Shown: piece after piece, positions 13,511-26,200 of the stretch
Position numbering within the stretch: position 1 is the stretch's first letter
Layout of the letters: each line of letters begins with the position of its first letter
Source of the DNA: Pieris napi
Taxonomy: Eukaryota > Arthropoda > Insecta > Lepidoptera > Pieridae
Assembly: GCF_905475465.1 (NCBI RefSeq)
Contig: NC_062236.1
Location: 5,466,001-5,530,000, forward strand
DNA: 64,000 bases
Direction of reading: 5' to 3'
Notes under the pieces: model-generated
Databases searched by the model: none
What the model was told of the DNA's origin: nothing
The model's input: only the letters and a program-made list of their open reading frames with translations
Translations under genes and position numbers: made by a program

Positions 13511-14088
13511 CACCAAGCCAAAACTACGAGTGCCCTTAGTATAAGAATATAAAATTCGTATGACCTCGAATGTTAATTGGCTTACTGCTAATAGTACGAA
13601 CTGTGAGGACGGAGCACATTAATTTTTCACATCCGGCCCCCAGCATATAATTGAGCTTTCCCACCTTCGCTCCACCACTGAGCCCGTTTTCAACTTAATT
13701 TACGTGCCTCTGCTCAGATTTCCTGGACTGTGAATTTTCGAGCCTGCAAGCACGTTTGATACTGGGCTGTAGATTTAACCACTCTTAGAATGAATTTAAT
13801 TAGTTTTTATTAAATAAAAAAGATTTTAACGCAACGCAAAAAGAATTTTTAGTTTTCAATTTGCCCGAGTTACTTGTTTCTCAAATTATTTTGAGGATTA
13901 AGAATATATAGACTAATGAAACGTAATACTAATTTTATTAACACAAATTATCTTTTTCAAAAATAGTTTCAACTGATTACAGAACGTTCGTGTATCGGTC
14001 TTTAACCACAAAGTATAAAACATATGAAAAGTCTCAGACAAGTACATAATCTTCAACATATATATATTATTGTAAAATTTATATAATT

Positions 14089-14136
14089 CATATCATAGTA
14101 ATGTGACTACCAATGTAGTCACATTACTATGATATG
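14089..14136. repeat. perfect 22-bp inverted repeat with 4-bp loop
   Basis: Arms 14089-14110 and 14115-14136 are exact reverse complements around the loop caat. No family relation is seen elsewhere in the window. Confidence 0.85.
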
Positions 14137-15654
14137 ACGTACGGTGACGAATCAGAACATGTAAAATTATCTGTATAATATAATAGAAACAGAAATCGTA
14201 AATAATTGTCTATACTCCTTCATAATATATTAGTAAAAACATTAACATCTCCTCGAGTAGCACAACTTGAGAAAGCCCAAGAGGATGAAGAATTAACGAA
14301 GCAACTTATTTGGCCAAAAGCGTAAGATCTCAAATTAGCAGCCATTGATGTAGGGGATTACAATCAATCAAGTCTCCCGTTACGGTAATATTATTCTTTC
14401 CGGACCCAACTTTCGAGCATCAAGACTAATAAATAAAGCATTAGAGGATTTTTCCTTTTGTTTTGTGTTAATATACCTTCCGACTTCTTTTATGTAGAAT
14501 TAGGATTACATTCCCACAAATAATTGGTGCTTAAAAAAAATATAAAACTTTATGTACAATATGTTAACAAAAAAATAAAAATTAGTTTTTAAAGTATAAA
14601 AGTTAGGTGAAATCCGAAACTATAAATTGATTGTTCCTAAAAAGGTTTCGTGTCTGAAAAACAAAAACTGTAAACTTTTTAAAACCAATTAAAATTTAAA
14701 GAACACTCAGTTTTTATAACACTATAATCTACTGATAGCAATTAAATATAACCCATTGGTTTATTCTAAAAGTCATATAAAAAAATGGTTGTTTAAGCGT
14801 GAAAGCGTAAAAAAGTACAAACTTAGTTTCGCCGTTAATCACCCGTGACCGCGAAAACTCAGCAAATTTTATAATAGGTTTTAATTCTATTTTAAATCGT
14901 ATAATTCAATAGAGGGTGTTTGCAGTAATTTAGTACCAATTTCGAGTAAATAAACGTGGCGCAGCATTCGAATTGCCAATATTTCTTACATTTAGCTTAC
15001 CTGTCGTAACTGTAGCAATTTCAAGAGCACAAATTTGGAGCTAACATAATAATTATGTCTCTAATAGAAATGCTGGTAACATAAAGCCATGGTTTAACGG
15101 CGACCAGCTGCGTCTAGCGAGTTGTAAGTGTTCGACTTGAGATTGTGGCCACACTGATAGAGGATGAAGAGGATTAACCTATCAAGAGAGTAAATATATA
15201 ATTAATGTTGATTTCAAAGAAATGTTGCCAAAAAATGATTGGTTGTTTAACTATGAATTAATGTATGATGGCAACAAAGTTGTTTAATTTCACCTCACTT
15301 TGGTTTCAATCACGTAAAATCCTGAAAACATACGAAAAGATTGCGGCCAACTACGAAATTGCATTTTACAATGTTATGTGCATGTCATGTCACCTCTACA
15401 CTAATAAAATGTTTGATTAAACATTTTATTTTAAGAATTCCAAATTTATTGTCACGTTTTCTGCCACTGATTTTTAATTTGACCTATACCTACTATAAAA
15501 ACTGTGCGATAGTACAAAATTACACAGATATATATAAAAGTAAAATTATTTATAAAGCTATAATAATATTAAAATAACAATTAGTTATTAGGTTATTTGT
15601 TTACTTGGATTTGAATTCTTTAAATTTACTAATGTTTCCCAAATCTTATGTCAC

Positions 15655-15835
15655 TCATCAAAAAGTGCAAGTTCGAACCACAGCTGCACCAATAAAATTT
15701 CTAAGAAAATATCGTGAGGAAACTGGCATACCATGAATCCAAAACTGGACGGCGTGTGTCAGCGACAGAAAACTATCATCCTATTAGATAAAACGAAACA
15801 GATAAAGAAATCTGAGACCAAGTGTTGTTCTGGTA
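15655..15835 (+). mobile_element. SINE, 5'-truncated
   Basis: It begins at the B box (aagttcgaaccacagctgc). It continues through aaaatatcgtgaggaaactg and acggcgtgtgtcagcgacag to gaaacagataaagaaatctg, in the same order as the copies at 3739 and 11730. Confidence 0.55.
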
Positions 15836-16044
15836 CTTAAGTCACAATCAATTTTACCATTTCATTTTTCATTACTTACACATACAAGCAACACTCGTAT
15901 GGACCGTGTTAAGAGAAGATCATTAGAGAAGACAAATCACGATCGTAGCAAATGGCGGTAGTCTTTGCGTTTTTTGAGAAAAAAAAATAACGCAGTTCGC
16001 TGCTCTACCCTTAATTTCCAGTACGACCAGTTCCCTGTGCTTTG

Positions 16045-16400
16045 CATCCACCGCCCCCCACCCTTACCAAGTCATCTGCCCAACTAGCGGAAGGCCGTCC
16101 AACGCTTCGCCAACTGATCCTCGGCGGTCCAGGACTTTTTGCCCCATCGGCCATCCGTTCTTGGGGCATGTACCCAACCTTTGGCATCTAAGCTTATACA
16201 CTCGTTTTGCTATGTCAGTGACTTTAGTTCTTCTATGGATTTCTTCATTTCCAATTCGATCACGTAGAGAATCATCGAGCATAGCCCTCTCCATAGCTCG
16301 TTGTGTGACGCGGAGCTAGTGTACCAGGCTTGAAATAAGAGACTAAGTCTCAGAGTCGTAAGTCATCACTGGTAGGACGCACTGTTCGAAGATTTTTGAC
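16045..16400 (-). pseudogene. RTE-like LINE reverse-transcriptase C-terminus, broken
   Basis: The minus strand reads KSKIFEQCVLPVMTYDSET, a stop, LRVTQRAMERAMLDDSLRD, RIGNEEIHRRTKVTDIAKRV, then WPMGQKVLD and GEALDGLPLVGQMTW. This order (VLPVMTYGSETW, RVTQRAMERAML, IRRRTKVTDI, GRPPTRW) is the C-terminal part of an RTE-like polyprotein found in many insects. At least two in-frame stops (near 16320-16350) and diverged residues make it a relic. Confidence 0.75.
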
Positions 16401-17418
16401 TTTTACTATTGAGATAACAAAATCGCTGCGTTTCTGCTCTCGCCCTCACTTTTACCCCACGCGACTATTACAATGCAATTTGTTTCAATGTAATTTAACT
16501 GCTCTTTGTATTAAAGTGATGGGTGTTTAGTTGCATTTGCTGTCTATCTGACGAATTTAAGGAAGTTAGGTAGTAAATGGATGTACAATTTGTATCTAAG
16601 CTTTGTAAGTTTGTATTCATATTGAGTATAAATAAACTAATATCTTATTGTTTTAACGAATAATTGTGATGTGATTTTTTAAGCATTTGTAGTCTTTACT
16701 TGTAATAATATTTCCTATACATATGTACCCGGTTCTATCTTGTAGGTTCCAATTAGAAAAATCTTTTCAATATTGTCTTGATGTAGTTAGAAATAAAAAG
16801 TTAGCTATTCTAAGTGTATTGTTTTTTAATAAACTACAATGAATTTGAATTGAGAACGATAGAATGTCTACATAAAAGAAATCAATTAGAAAAAAATAAT
16901 CCCTGTTGAACATCGTTATGAAAAATCACAAAGAACCGAGTATAAATCTTTCACAAGGTACAACTTTTTATTACAGTCTAAAGTTAGGTCGCTATTCATT
17001 AATGTTTCATAATTGCAATGAAAGAACATTTTTACAACTACTTTGTACAAGGCTCCGGGCTATGAACAGCTACAATTTGGCTGAGAAATTATTATCCGGA
17101 AAATGTGTTCGTAATAAAAGACAAGATATTTGAGCAAATTGTCACAGTCATTAGTAGCCTCTACGTATTGTTCTTGATAAGTTAGAAATTTCGTTCGTGT
17201 ATTGGTGACTAGGACTTCTAGAATAATCTTTTAGCACGATTCTTAAAATTTACTTTTGTACTTTTATTTAATTATATAATCGTTGTTGTTAGTTTATTTT
17301 ACCAAAAAATATTAAAGTCAAAGTGATTTTTAACACTTTTTTCCTAGATTTTGTTAAACAAAATATAGTTTTAGATATTCACATATTGATTATTTTATCA
17401 ATATCAAGAAATTAAATC

Positions 17419-20400
17419 ATGCTTATCGTAAAAAGGTTTTACAACAAGGAAAATTTCGACTTTTCTACCGGTTACGTCGATCCCTTTGAATTCCACAAAA
17501 CTTGCTTCATGTTTCTTAAAGCTTTTCAAGTTTGGGATGGGGCAATACCTAAATGGACGTAAGCATTTTTTCAAATTTCATTTATATCACTTTAATACAA
17601 TAAAACTTTTAATATTACAAATTAACTCTAACTTTATCTATATCTAATCTCGGTGTAATAAATATTGCATACGTGATCAAAAGTTTAGGGAAGCTCTTTT
17701 AATAAGTCGCTTACTATGCAGGCATAAAATTTCATAGTTGTTTTTTATATTAACTAACCTAATCTACCATTTGAACAACTGCTTTTAGCAGTAAGGTCAC
17801 CCTTTACATCCTTTGTCTTCTTTCTTTTATTTTCTCCTACTTCCTAAAAAAGAATTATTATTATTAATTCCATTAGAGATTGGGTCTTTGAGTAAGTTAC
17901 ATGTGTAATGTTTTTTTTTTAAATTTTGTGTATTTCGCACATTTTTATTTGTTAATCGGTTTGTATATTATTAATTGGCGTAACCTGTGCTGTAAATAAC
18001 TATTTATTTGACTTTTATTTTAACTTAAAGCCAAGCCTAGGGTCACCATAGTCAAAGCTTACTTCATATTACAGATATTTGCTGAAAGCGTTAATACTTT
18101 TCTGCGGTATGAGTGCACTAACCATATTAAAATTGGGCTTTTACCACGGACTTGATACACGCGACCTTCCATATATGACAGAGGCGGGAACTTATGTTCT
18201 GATAATGATTTACAAGCTTTTAATTATGTCATGCACTGTATTAAATTTGCCAGACTATCACAATTTATTACGAATTATTAGGGAAGATTTTCAATATGTG
18301 TGTGATAAAGGGAAGATATACAGGTACTTTCAGCTCTTCAATAACAAACTTAACACTTTTAAGGCGTTACAAATAAATAATCCGACTACGAAACAAAATC
18401 TCGCGGCATTTGTTTTAATTATAATCTAAAGCTTACGAGCCTTGCAGTGTTTTTTCTTTCTTAAGTAAGATCTACTTACTAAATTTTTTAATATATTTCA
18501 TTATAGGGAAAGATTTTTTCAAAACCAACTTCAAATCTGGAAAATCTGTCAAATCAGCATAGTTTTTTTGGTATGCATAGCATTGGGAATGATGATATTT
18601 TCCATAGCATCATTGATATGGTATTTAAAAACTCATGATTCTGAAATTGGCACACGGCCCTTGCCTTTTCCGATCTGGGTCCCTCATGTCGATATTGGGA
18701 AGTCACCTCTGTATGAAGTATGTCTTTTATATTCAAACATCTGTGTCGTGACATATGCTATAAATTTTATATGTAAGTATTTTAGTATGATATTAAATTG
18801 TCTATCGAGAAAATATGTTAATTAATCTCATTGTGGATCCCTTTTTACGAAGGAATAGACTAACAATAGTTTAACAGTTATGATGCAGATTCAAATATTG
18901 TGGATAGGCGAAATAGCTACGAAGGCTGACTTAGTTATTTGGAGTATTGAAGATCTTATGAATGGAATTCGCCCGGCTCTCAACAAACAAGAGGAGTTGT
19001 ATTTTTCTACTTTGCTAAAACAACGTATGCAGGAAATTGTTAAAATTCACAAATCTATGATTGAGTAAGTTAATATTAGGGGTATTCAATTAATTACAGA
19101 CTTTTGTTTATAAATTTCAGTTCAATTGTTTCAGTTCACCTATTTAGTCTCTGTAGTCCATAAGAATGCGATTATTATTGGTAGTATTCACAGTCACTTC
19201 TCACCGTAATAAACAAAAGATTCAAACGGCCATTGTGTCTGCATAAATTCTTTATAAATAAGCCAACATTATTATCCAGATATATGTGCAATTTTACACG
19301 AAGAACAAACTATAAAATACCCAGTTTCAACATAGTTTTGACACTATTATATACATATGTCATAGTGAAATCAGCCCTGCGATTCTGTAACCCACTTTTC
19401 GAACTCACACAGCGGTTTTCGCATCAGCGGTCGCACTCAAATCAGTCGTGAAGCAGTCATTTTATGATTTGGCATTCTAATAAACAATAAACTACAAGCA
19501 CCCACCTTTTCAGAATGCGTAAGAAACTTCGAAAAGTGAGTTACAGAATCGCAGGGCAGTTGCGTAATAACAATTTCTAGGAATGCCTTTTAATAATAGA
19601 AGTATAAAAATTTATAAAATTTTAGTTAGGAACAAAAACAAATTTAATTACACAATATGTAAATAAAGTCACAACGTAGTTGTTTATGGAAATTTTATTT
19701 TTCAGACTCATGACCAGCTACGCCCGAGTCTATACAAAATTATTAATGTTTGAGCAAAAAGTTTGCGCGCCCGTCGTTTGTTTGAGCGCCTACGGTGCAA
19801 CCGAGGTCTCACTTTCTATCTGCTTTTTAATTCACTTAGCAAAGAAAGCTTGAGAGAATTTATGGTATCAATTTCTATTTAATAATAAAATCACTGTTCT
19901 CGAGTTAAAAAATTTGAAAAAATATAATTTAGTTTTCTGCGATTTTGAGGTAATATTTATACTGAATAGTTAGTTGTTGTTTTGTTTTGTAAATCTGTTA
20001 TGATATTGGACGTTAACGTTTAAATGTAGATTAATGTTTGAAATTGCTTTACATTTTACGATCAAGTTTAAACAATGAATGCTAATTGTTGTAGCGTGTT
20101 CTTTTAACTCTCAGTCTTTAAACACTATTGTCTGATATATTATTAGGTCAGCGACTAACTTTGAGCATCAAATAAAACTTAACAGAACGGATAAGCCGTT
20201 GCTAACATACAAAAAAACTCTAATTTGCAAGTATTTATAAAAACTTCTGTTACTGCGCTTTTAGCTTATACACGCCGCACTACTCTAACAATTACACTTT
20301 CAACAGAAAATCAACTTAATAATACTACTAAAAATATATTATTTCAGATTCTGGAAAAAACTGGCGAAATTAATGGTATATTAGTAATATTATGTATTGC

Positions 20401-21059
20401 AACTATAATATCAGTATTCATACCAAGTTGTTTGTGCAATTTCCTTTCTATAAAGGTAAGTTGTGATGACGTAGTTGACATTTCATTTTTCCTTACATAA
20501 CCAAGTTTAACACTATCTACACTATACTATGTACATTGAAGGAAAACATCAGATCAGGCATAGATGGCTGATCACCTACAACAGATAAACAAATCTGGAG
20601 GCCAGACCTACTTGTGACAATCAAAATAAAACTCTATGTAAGTCCATATCATATTTATTCATTTCACATACTTTTGTTTCAGGTTAGTTCTATTTGCTAC
20701 GCGTGCTGGAATATTCCATTTTGGAACGCGACTCCGGTCATCCGTCCATACATAGTGCTTATTATGCAAAGATCGTTGAGACCATTGCCTATAAAAGCTT
20801 CAGGATTCGAAGAGGTTTCAATCGAAACATTTTCAAATGTAAGCAAAATTTATTAATATATGAATTTGTAAACCCAATTCAACAATTCCAGAAATCTTTG
20901 ATTGGACTAATAAAAATTAACAGCAATAATATTTAAGTATTTTGAAGTTGGTAAGTTTGGTTTTAGTATCACTTTTTAGATACTTTTAATAATTTTTGTT
21001 TGCAGAAAATGGCGTCCGCCTATTCATTCTACAATATGTTAAGGCATATAAAAATTTAA
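17419..21059 (+). CDS. odorant receptor (insect 7tm_6 family), 8 exons, complete
   Basis: Predicted insect olfactory receptor, a seven-pass membrane protein that acts with Orco as an odorant-gated channel in sensory-neuron dendrites. Exons: 17419-17558, 18075-18323, 18507-18772, 18878-19064, 19706-19805, 20348-20455, 20683-20838, 21006-21059. Splice phases agree throughout and give 419 residues, a usual family length. Family hallmarks are the hydrophobic segments in exons 2, 3, 5 and 6, the exon 3 stretch RPLPFPIWVP, and the C-terminal block: exon 7 has MQRSLRPLPIKASGF and exon 8 ends SAYSFYNMLRHIKI. The start is the first ATG, followed by a typical intracellular N-terminus. Exon 5 rests on a weak donor (GAG then gtctca), the least certain junction. 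Intron 1 holds a LINE tail, intron 4 a MITE and intron 6 a SINE piece. No second receptor lies nearby. The ligand cannot be inferred. The family call is secure; the exact exon 5 edge is not. Confidence 0.88.
17776..17880 (+). mobile_element. LINE 3' tail in odorant receptor intron 1
   Basis: It shares the aactgcttttagcagtaag core with the copy at 2875-3025 and ends in a TTA microsatellite (ttattattattaat). It lies within intron 1 of the receptor in the same orientation as the gene. Confidence 0.5.
19374..19557. mobile_element. MITE copy 3 in odorant receptor intron 4
   Basis: It has the same ends as copies 1 and 2 (gccctgcgattctgtaaccc / gagttacagaatcgcagggc). It is shorter because much of the right inner arm is missing. 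CAG flanks the element on both sides, as in copy 1. It lies 310 bp after exon 4 and 150 bp before exon 5 of the receptor. Confidence 0.7.
20537..20612 (+). mobile_element. SINE fragment in odorant receptor intron 6
   Basis: The pieces aaggaaaacatc, tggctgatcacctac and aacaaatctggaggccagac are in the order seen in the full SINE at 11730. Its 5' half is missing. Confidence 0.45.
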
Positions 21060-21140
21060 AAGCACAAAACATTTATATCGTATTTCTTATTATGTATAAC
21101 ATTAATTAGAAGATAAACTATTAAACTGCACTTGTATAGA

Positions 21141-21146
21141 AATAAA
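21141..21146 (+). terminator. poly(A) signal of the odorant receptor gene
   Basis: AATAAA lies about 80 bp after the receptor stop codon, at a normal distance for a 3' end signal. Confidence 0.5.
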
Positions 21147-21261
21147 GTCTGAATTATTTATTTAACAACGGCATCGTCAGAGACATTATTTTCCTTGTAC
21201 AACATATTATATTTGTAAGAAAATATTAAAATGGACAATATTGTAAATATGCGCACATACC

Positions 21262-21400
21262 AAAGAGCGGCACTTAAAAGGCCGGCAACGCACCCGCGAG
21301 ATCTCCGGCAAAAAGTGTCCATGAGTGGTATCTTAAATCATGTGAGCCACCTGCCCGTTTGCCCCCTTTCTATAAAAAATAACATTTTAATTTTCACTTT
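21262..21400 (+). mobile_element. LINE 3' UTR fragment
   Basis: The sequence aaaaggccggcaacgcaccc...gagccacctgcccgtttgcc ending in ctataaaaaa is the same 3' tail as at 30225-30440. It lies just downstream of the odorant receptor poly(A) region. Confidence 0.6.
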
Positions 21401-22954
21401 CTTTAATAATTAGGTTAAATTCAGGTTGATCATCGTGACACAAGATAACAAGAGCCACTCAGGTCATAAATGCGAACAATAGAGAACTCAATGCTGTATT
21501 CAATTGTTTGCATAACAAAACAACTAAAATATGCGTCCATATGCAGTAGTATTACCATAAGATATTGAGAAATACCGAAACAAATCATGTTTTAGGGTCA
21601 TTCCTCCGTTTGTTACATTGAACACTTTTCTGATCGAATTATTCATCCAATGCAAAGCAATTAAAAATAATTATTACTACCGGGGTTCGAACCCAGCTCC
21701 CGGACCTCCGAGTCTTACGTCATTAGGATTACGTATCATATAATCCGTAGAATCTGTGTTTGAGTTTTGCATACGACGACCTTATTTAATTCAAACTCGT
21801 CTACGAACTCATTGATACAGAAAAATCTAATAAACATCAATACGGCTTAATAAACTAACAAGCTGACATTCAGAAAGGGAAAAACGTGAATATTTATTTT
21901 TATGTTCGCACTTCCGATAAGTCAGCCTGAAGAGCCAATAAAGACATAATAAACAACACATTTCCAGCGCAATATCGAATATAACACGTAAATTATCACA
22001 CTCGAGCGAACATTGAAAATAGACAAGAAGAAAAGAGGCGGGCTTTATCCAATAACAATTCTCACTTGGATCGCTCTATTTGCTCGCCGTCGCACGATCT
22101 GATATTGAATATGGATAAAGTGAATTATATTCCGAGTGGCGGGTAGCGCCGACTCGCAGAGTTTCTGATAAGAGGATTACTTACAACTTATAATTGGTTC
22201 TCCCTATTCAAGTGAATAAGAGAAAAACTCAAGCACCTCTTCGGCTCTAAGATAAAGATCGCAATTTTTCTTTAACTCTAGTTTATGATCTGTAGTACTT
22301 CTTAATTGCCCTGACCACTTACAATTTATTTTCTAATGTAAATCGAGGTAAGCGAAGTTTAAGACCGACAAAACTTTGAGGTTAAAGGGCGTAGATTCTT
22401 TCAACGAAGTTTATAAAAATGTTTATAACAAATATATTTACTTACCAGACTTTTGATTATTCATATAACCGATTCTCGTGAATTTAAGTGGGAACATTAA
22501 ATTCTTTAACAGATACTCTCTACACAAGGATCATAAATAAACTTATGATAAATCCCACTGGGGTCAAATTACTGCCTGACATGAGCTGAAACTGGAGCTA
22601 GCTACTTTCATAAAAGTCATCAAATAAACCATAAAATATTACGAAACCAGCAAAAAATTTACGATCATAATCCCTTAGTATTATGTAAAAATGGTATATA
22701 ATGCATGTTCATTTTATTATCCATTTACGATGCACGTTGTCGGATGCAAACATGAAACAAGATTAGCTTCATTCGCAGTTTTATTCCATTACGTTCATAC
22801 ATTTAGCTACACATGATTTTATTTATCACTTCAATGTAAGTTAATCAATTTAAAAGAAAGTAAAATAAATGCATATTCTAGATTAAATCAGCTTTGACTT
22901 TAGAAGCAACACTTCGTATCGTAAGAGCTATGATGATGTTCAAAATAGGTTCCT

Positions 22955-23245
22955 CTTGCCTCATTTCATAAAGGTAGGAGCCGTATTAACTCAAAATTTC
23001 ATCCGCATCACCTTCATAGTTGGAAGCCTTATATGGTCCGCTTCATTTTCTTTTGCGAATCGAAATAGAATCGACTACCAGGATCTCCCTGGGAGATATG
23101 ACCTCCAATTGTTTAGAAAAAGAGCATACTCCTCTCTCAAACGCCATCAACGCACCCACTTAAATAGGCAAAATGGGCAGCGATGATTGCCCTTTTTGGG
23201 TATGCCGAAGAAATTGGGCTCATTTGCCCACATATAAAAAAAGGT
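22955..23245 (+). mobile_element. LINE 3' end, decayed
   Basis: The plus frame ends DLPGRYDLQLFRKRAYSSLK then RHQRTHLN, matching the FP-YD--FKKRAYS-LKGRQRTH C-terminus of the LINE at 8985. It is followed by a degenerate gcccacatataaaaaaa tail. Confidence 0.55.
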
Positions 23246-23249
23246 AAGG

Positions 23250-26200
23250 TGATAAATAAGGTAGACAGTTCGTGTCTGAATACTGCGAGGAAATTCAATG
23301 AATACAAATTTTTAATTAATTAATTTAAACAAAATATATTTTATTTATGTAGGTTACTAAATGAACACTAATATTATAATGAAAATTAAAAAAAAATATG
23401 ATTTTAAATTCACATTTACTGCCAGTTCTCCAAACGGCGAAAAACGAACAAGAAGAACTAGAAATATACTCCCCGTCACTCTTATAAATCACCAAGTTTT
23501 TTTACAAAATACATATATTTTACAGCAACCATTATTAATTATAATTTAACATAACAAATATATTTTGTCTATTCCAAAGCACTTAATATATGGTTTCAAA
23601 ACAATTTTATAGAGTATTACCCATAAGTACCATTAAAAAAGTAGACAAAATAAACGGCCTGTTAGCAGTTGAGAGGTTGGGTACATGTTTGCTGCTAACA
23701 CAATTACCACTGCACTGGCGGCATCCTGCAATCTGAAGCCAATTCAATTAACATCGGCTTTTAAGTTCATCTATTGTCGGACATGCGAGCAATGTTTGTG
23801 AAATTTTTAGTACTCTGCTAAATTCCGTTTGATATTCTATTAGATTACCGACTTCGTTACAAATGCCGGGGTAAAAATCAGGGCGGTACTTTTTCTACGG
23901 GAGAAGGTCTTAGTTACTATATAAAGCTGAAACACCACGTTTCGCCTTTTATTTCGAGGGGGAGGCGATAGGAGTATTTTGACGTTTTTATATAGAGAAT
24001 AAATATGGCAAGTCTAGTCTGAAGATTCGTGATTTTTTCAACGGCCTTCCTAAGCTGTGTAAATTTGCGGCATTTGATCGAGAATCGGTTTAGAGGTATA
24101 AATACAAAATATTCATTATATTTTTCACTAAAACCGACTATGAAACATTTTATACGATACTAGTGGAACCGACTGACGTGGTCATCTATATAACTCTAAA
24201 ATACAACAAAATAAATGTAAATTTATACCATTCTCGAATCACAGAAAATTTCATCAAAATTGGTCCTGTTCTTTATTTACAAACATAGAAGATTTGTATG
24301 AGTATAAATTGTATTTTATATAAGGCGCCTCGTTCGCACTATTTTATTCTTAAAAAAGAAAAAAAATTAAACCTTTTTAACTAAAGCACTCATCTGTCTA
24401 TTTTCATTACGTCATAAATACAATTTGACAGAATGAGACGAAAGAGTATTTAAGATCATGATAAAATTAGGGTTTTTTGACAAGTTATCCTCTTTGTAAA
24501 TGTAAATTTTAAACTTAGCAAGTTGTGTGTCACATTTAAGTAAAGCTTTTAACCCATTACGTGATAATTTAACTTTTAGGTTTCAGAAATATCTGCATCC
24601 AAGAGATGTCGACCACATGCGGGCTGTGGTCACACAACGTATTTGTCGGACTGGCATTATCGGCGGGACAAATTTTCTACAATCTCTATCCTTTGTGAGC
24701 GTAACTGGATATGACATGTCAATTACTATATCCTGCGTACACGCCCACAAGTCGAACTAACCTTTGCTACGTATATTGTTCTAGGAACGTTTAGTTTTAA
24801 TTAAAATCTGTCTATTCTTGTTACAACAACATCACAACCCTTTGTTTCTGAAAATGGGTTTTATAAAATATTAATATTGTCCAGTTATTTTTTGTAGATT
24901 TTTTAGTGAAAAACATGATTAAATTGTTTTCTATCTACAATAACGAGTAATTTTTAATACGTTGTTACGAAATATATCTATGTGTATTCAGCTTTTAACT
25001 TAGTTTACTCGTTAAAAGTCAAATTTTAATCATGAGTTTTACAGTACGCTCGTTTAATTTGATATAAAAAAATATTCAAACAAATGAACAAGTTAAAAAA
25101 CCTCTAATAGCGTTAAATGTCAATAAAATTTGATGAGCTTCCTCGGTTTCTCCATGATTCCGACCTGATCGTAACACCACAGAGAAATACCTTTCAAAAC
25201 ATAATTCATTAGTCCAAGCATCTGCACTAAGAAATTACAAAAGAATGAAATTAACAACCTCATTTTTCAAATTCAATACATTTGAAATTCAAACCGAAAA
25301 CAAATATTCATGTAAATAATGACTTGATATAGCTGTAGGAGGAAGTTATGACAGTTAGAGGACATGTGACAGCGCGGCCAACGCCGGCCATTGAGTGACA
25401 CCTTATTTCCTGAGAAACGTCGCAGGCACTATTTCAATTGACTGTCGGGTATCATCCACACTTTGCATTCTATGAAAGAGCTTTATCTACGTTGACGCTT
25501 TTATGGAGAACTAAATGGACACGTTTCTATATACGTTGGACATTTATATAAACAGGCAACTTAAAAATTACATGAGTTATTTTGTTTAGCCTGTAATTTC
25601 GATCGAATATATACAATATATGTAATATTAAAATAGTATAGTAACTCTGGACAATAATCTAAATAACGTCGAAATGTAAGTTTGAATATACAAGATAATA
25701 TCTCAACGGACGTAAACATAGACACAAACTGGCAACTTAAAAAGAAAAATCTATTACAAGGCTAGGATTTAAACTAAATACTTCACAAGTCTTCCTATAA
25801 AAAGCGAAGTGGTTTAAAGTAAATTGTTACAGTGTAGAAAGTTACCGTGTGTAGAAAACGACTTCACACGCTGTTGAGCAACATTCTCAGGCGTCTCGTG
25901 AACATAAGCGTCTTTTACATCTCCCCTTTCATGTAATTAGGGTAATATTTGAGTTCCAAGTTATAATATTATAGAATTTATAATCATCAAGGTTAAATGA
26001 AGGGCGTATAAATAAAAACCCCAGAGTATGTTTTCATTTATTATTTGGCACAATGCTTAGATTACGTAAAATTCAACTAGAGTTTATATCCAATAATTTA
26101 CATATAATAATAAAGTCTCTCAGTTTATTTCGTTGTGAAGCTACGTATTTAAGCTACTATTTACTAACTTACAACAGTACCTAGTGCTGTCAAGTTATGA

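Larger units (their letters stand above)
13515..17418. other. intergenic upstream of the odorant receptor
   Basis: Apart from the hairpin at 14089, the SINE at 15655 and the LINE relic at 16045, this is unremarkable AT-rich DNA. No TATA box or start site for the receptor could be fixed with confidence. Confidence 0.4.

Noticed and set aside
18554..18754. antisense frame in odorant receptor exon 3
   Set aside because: It is the shadow of the receptor exon; the plus strand has the family text and splice phases.
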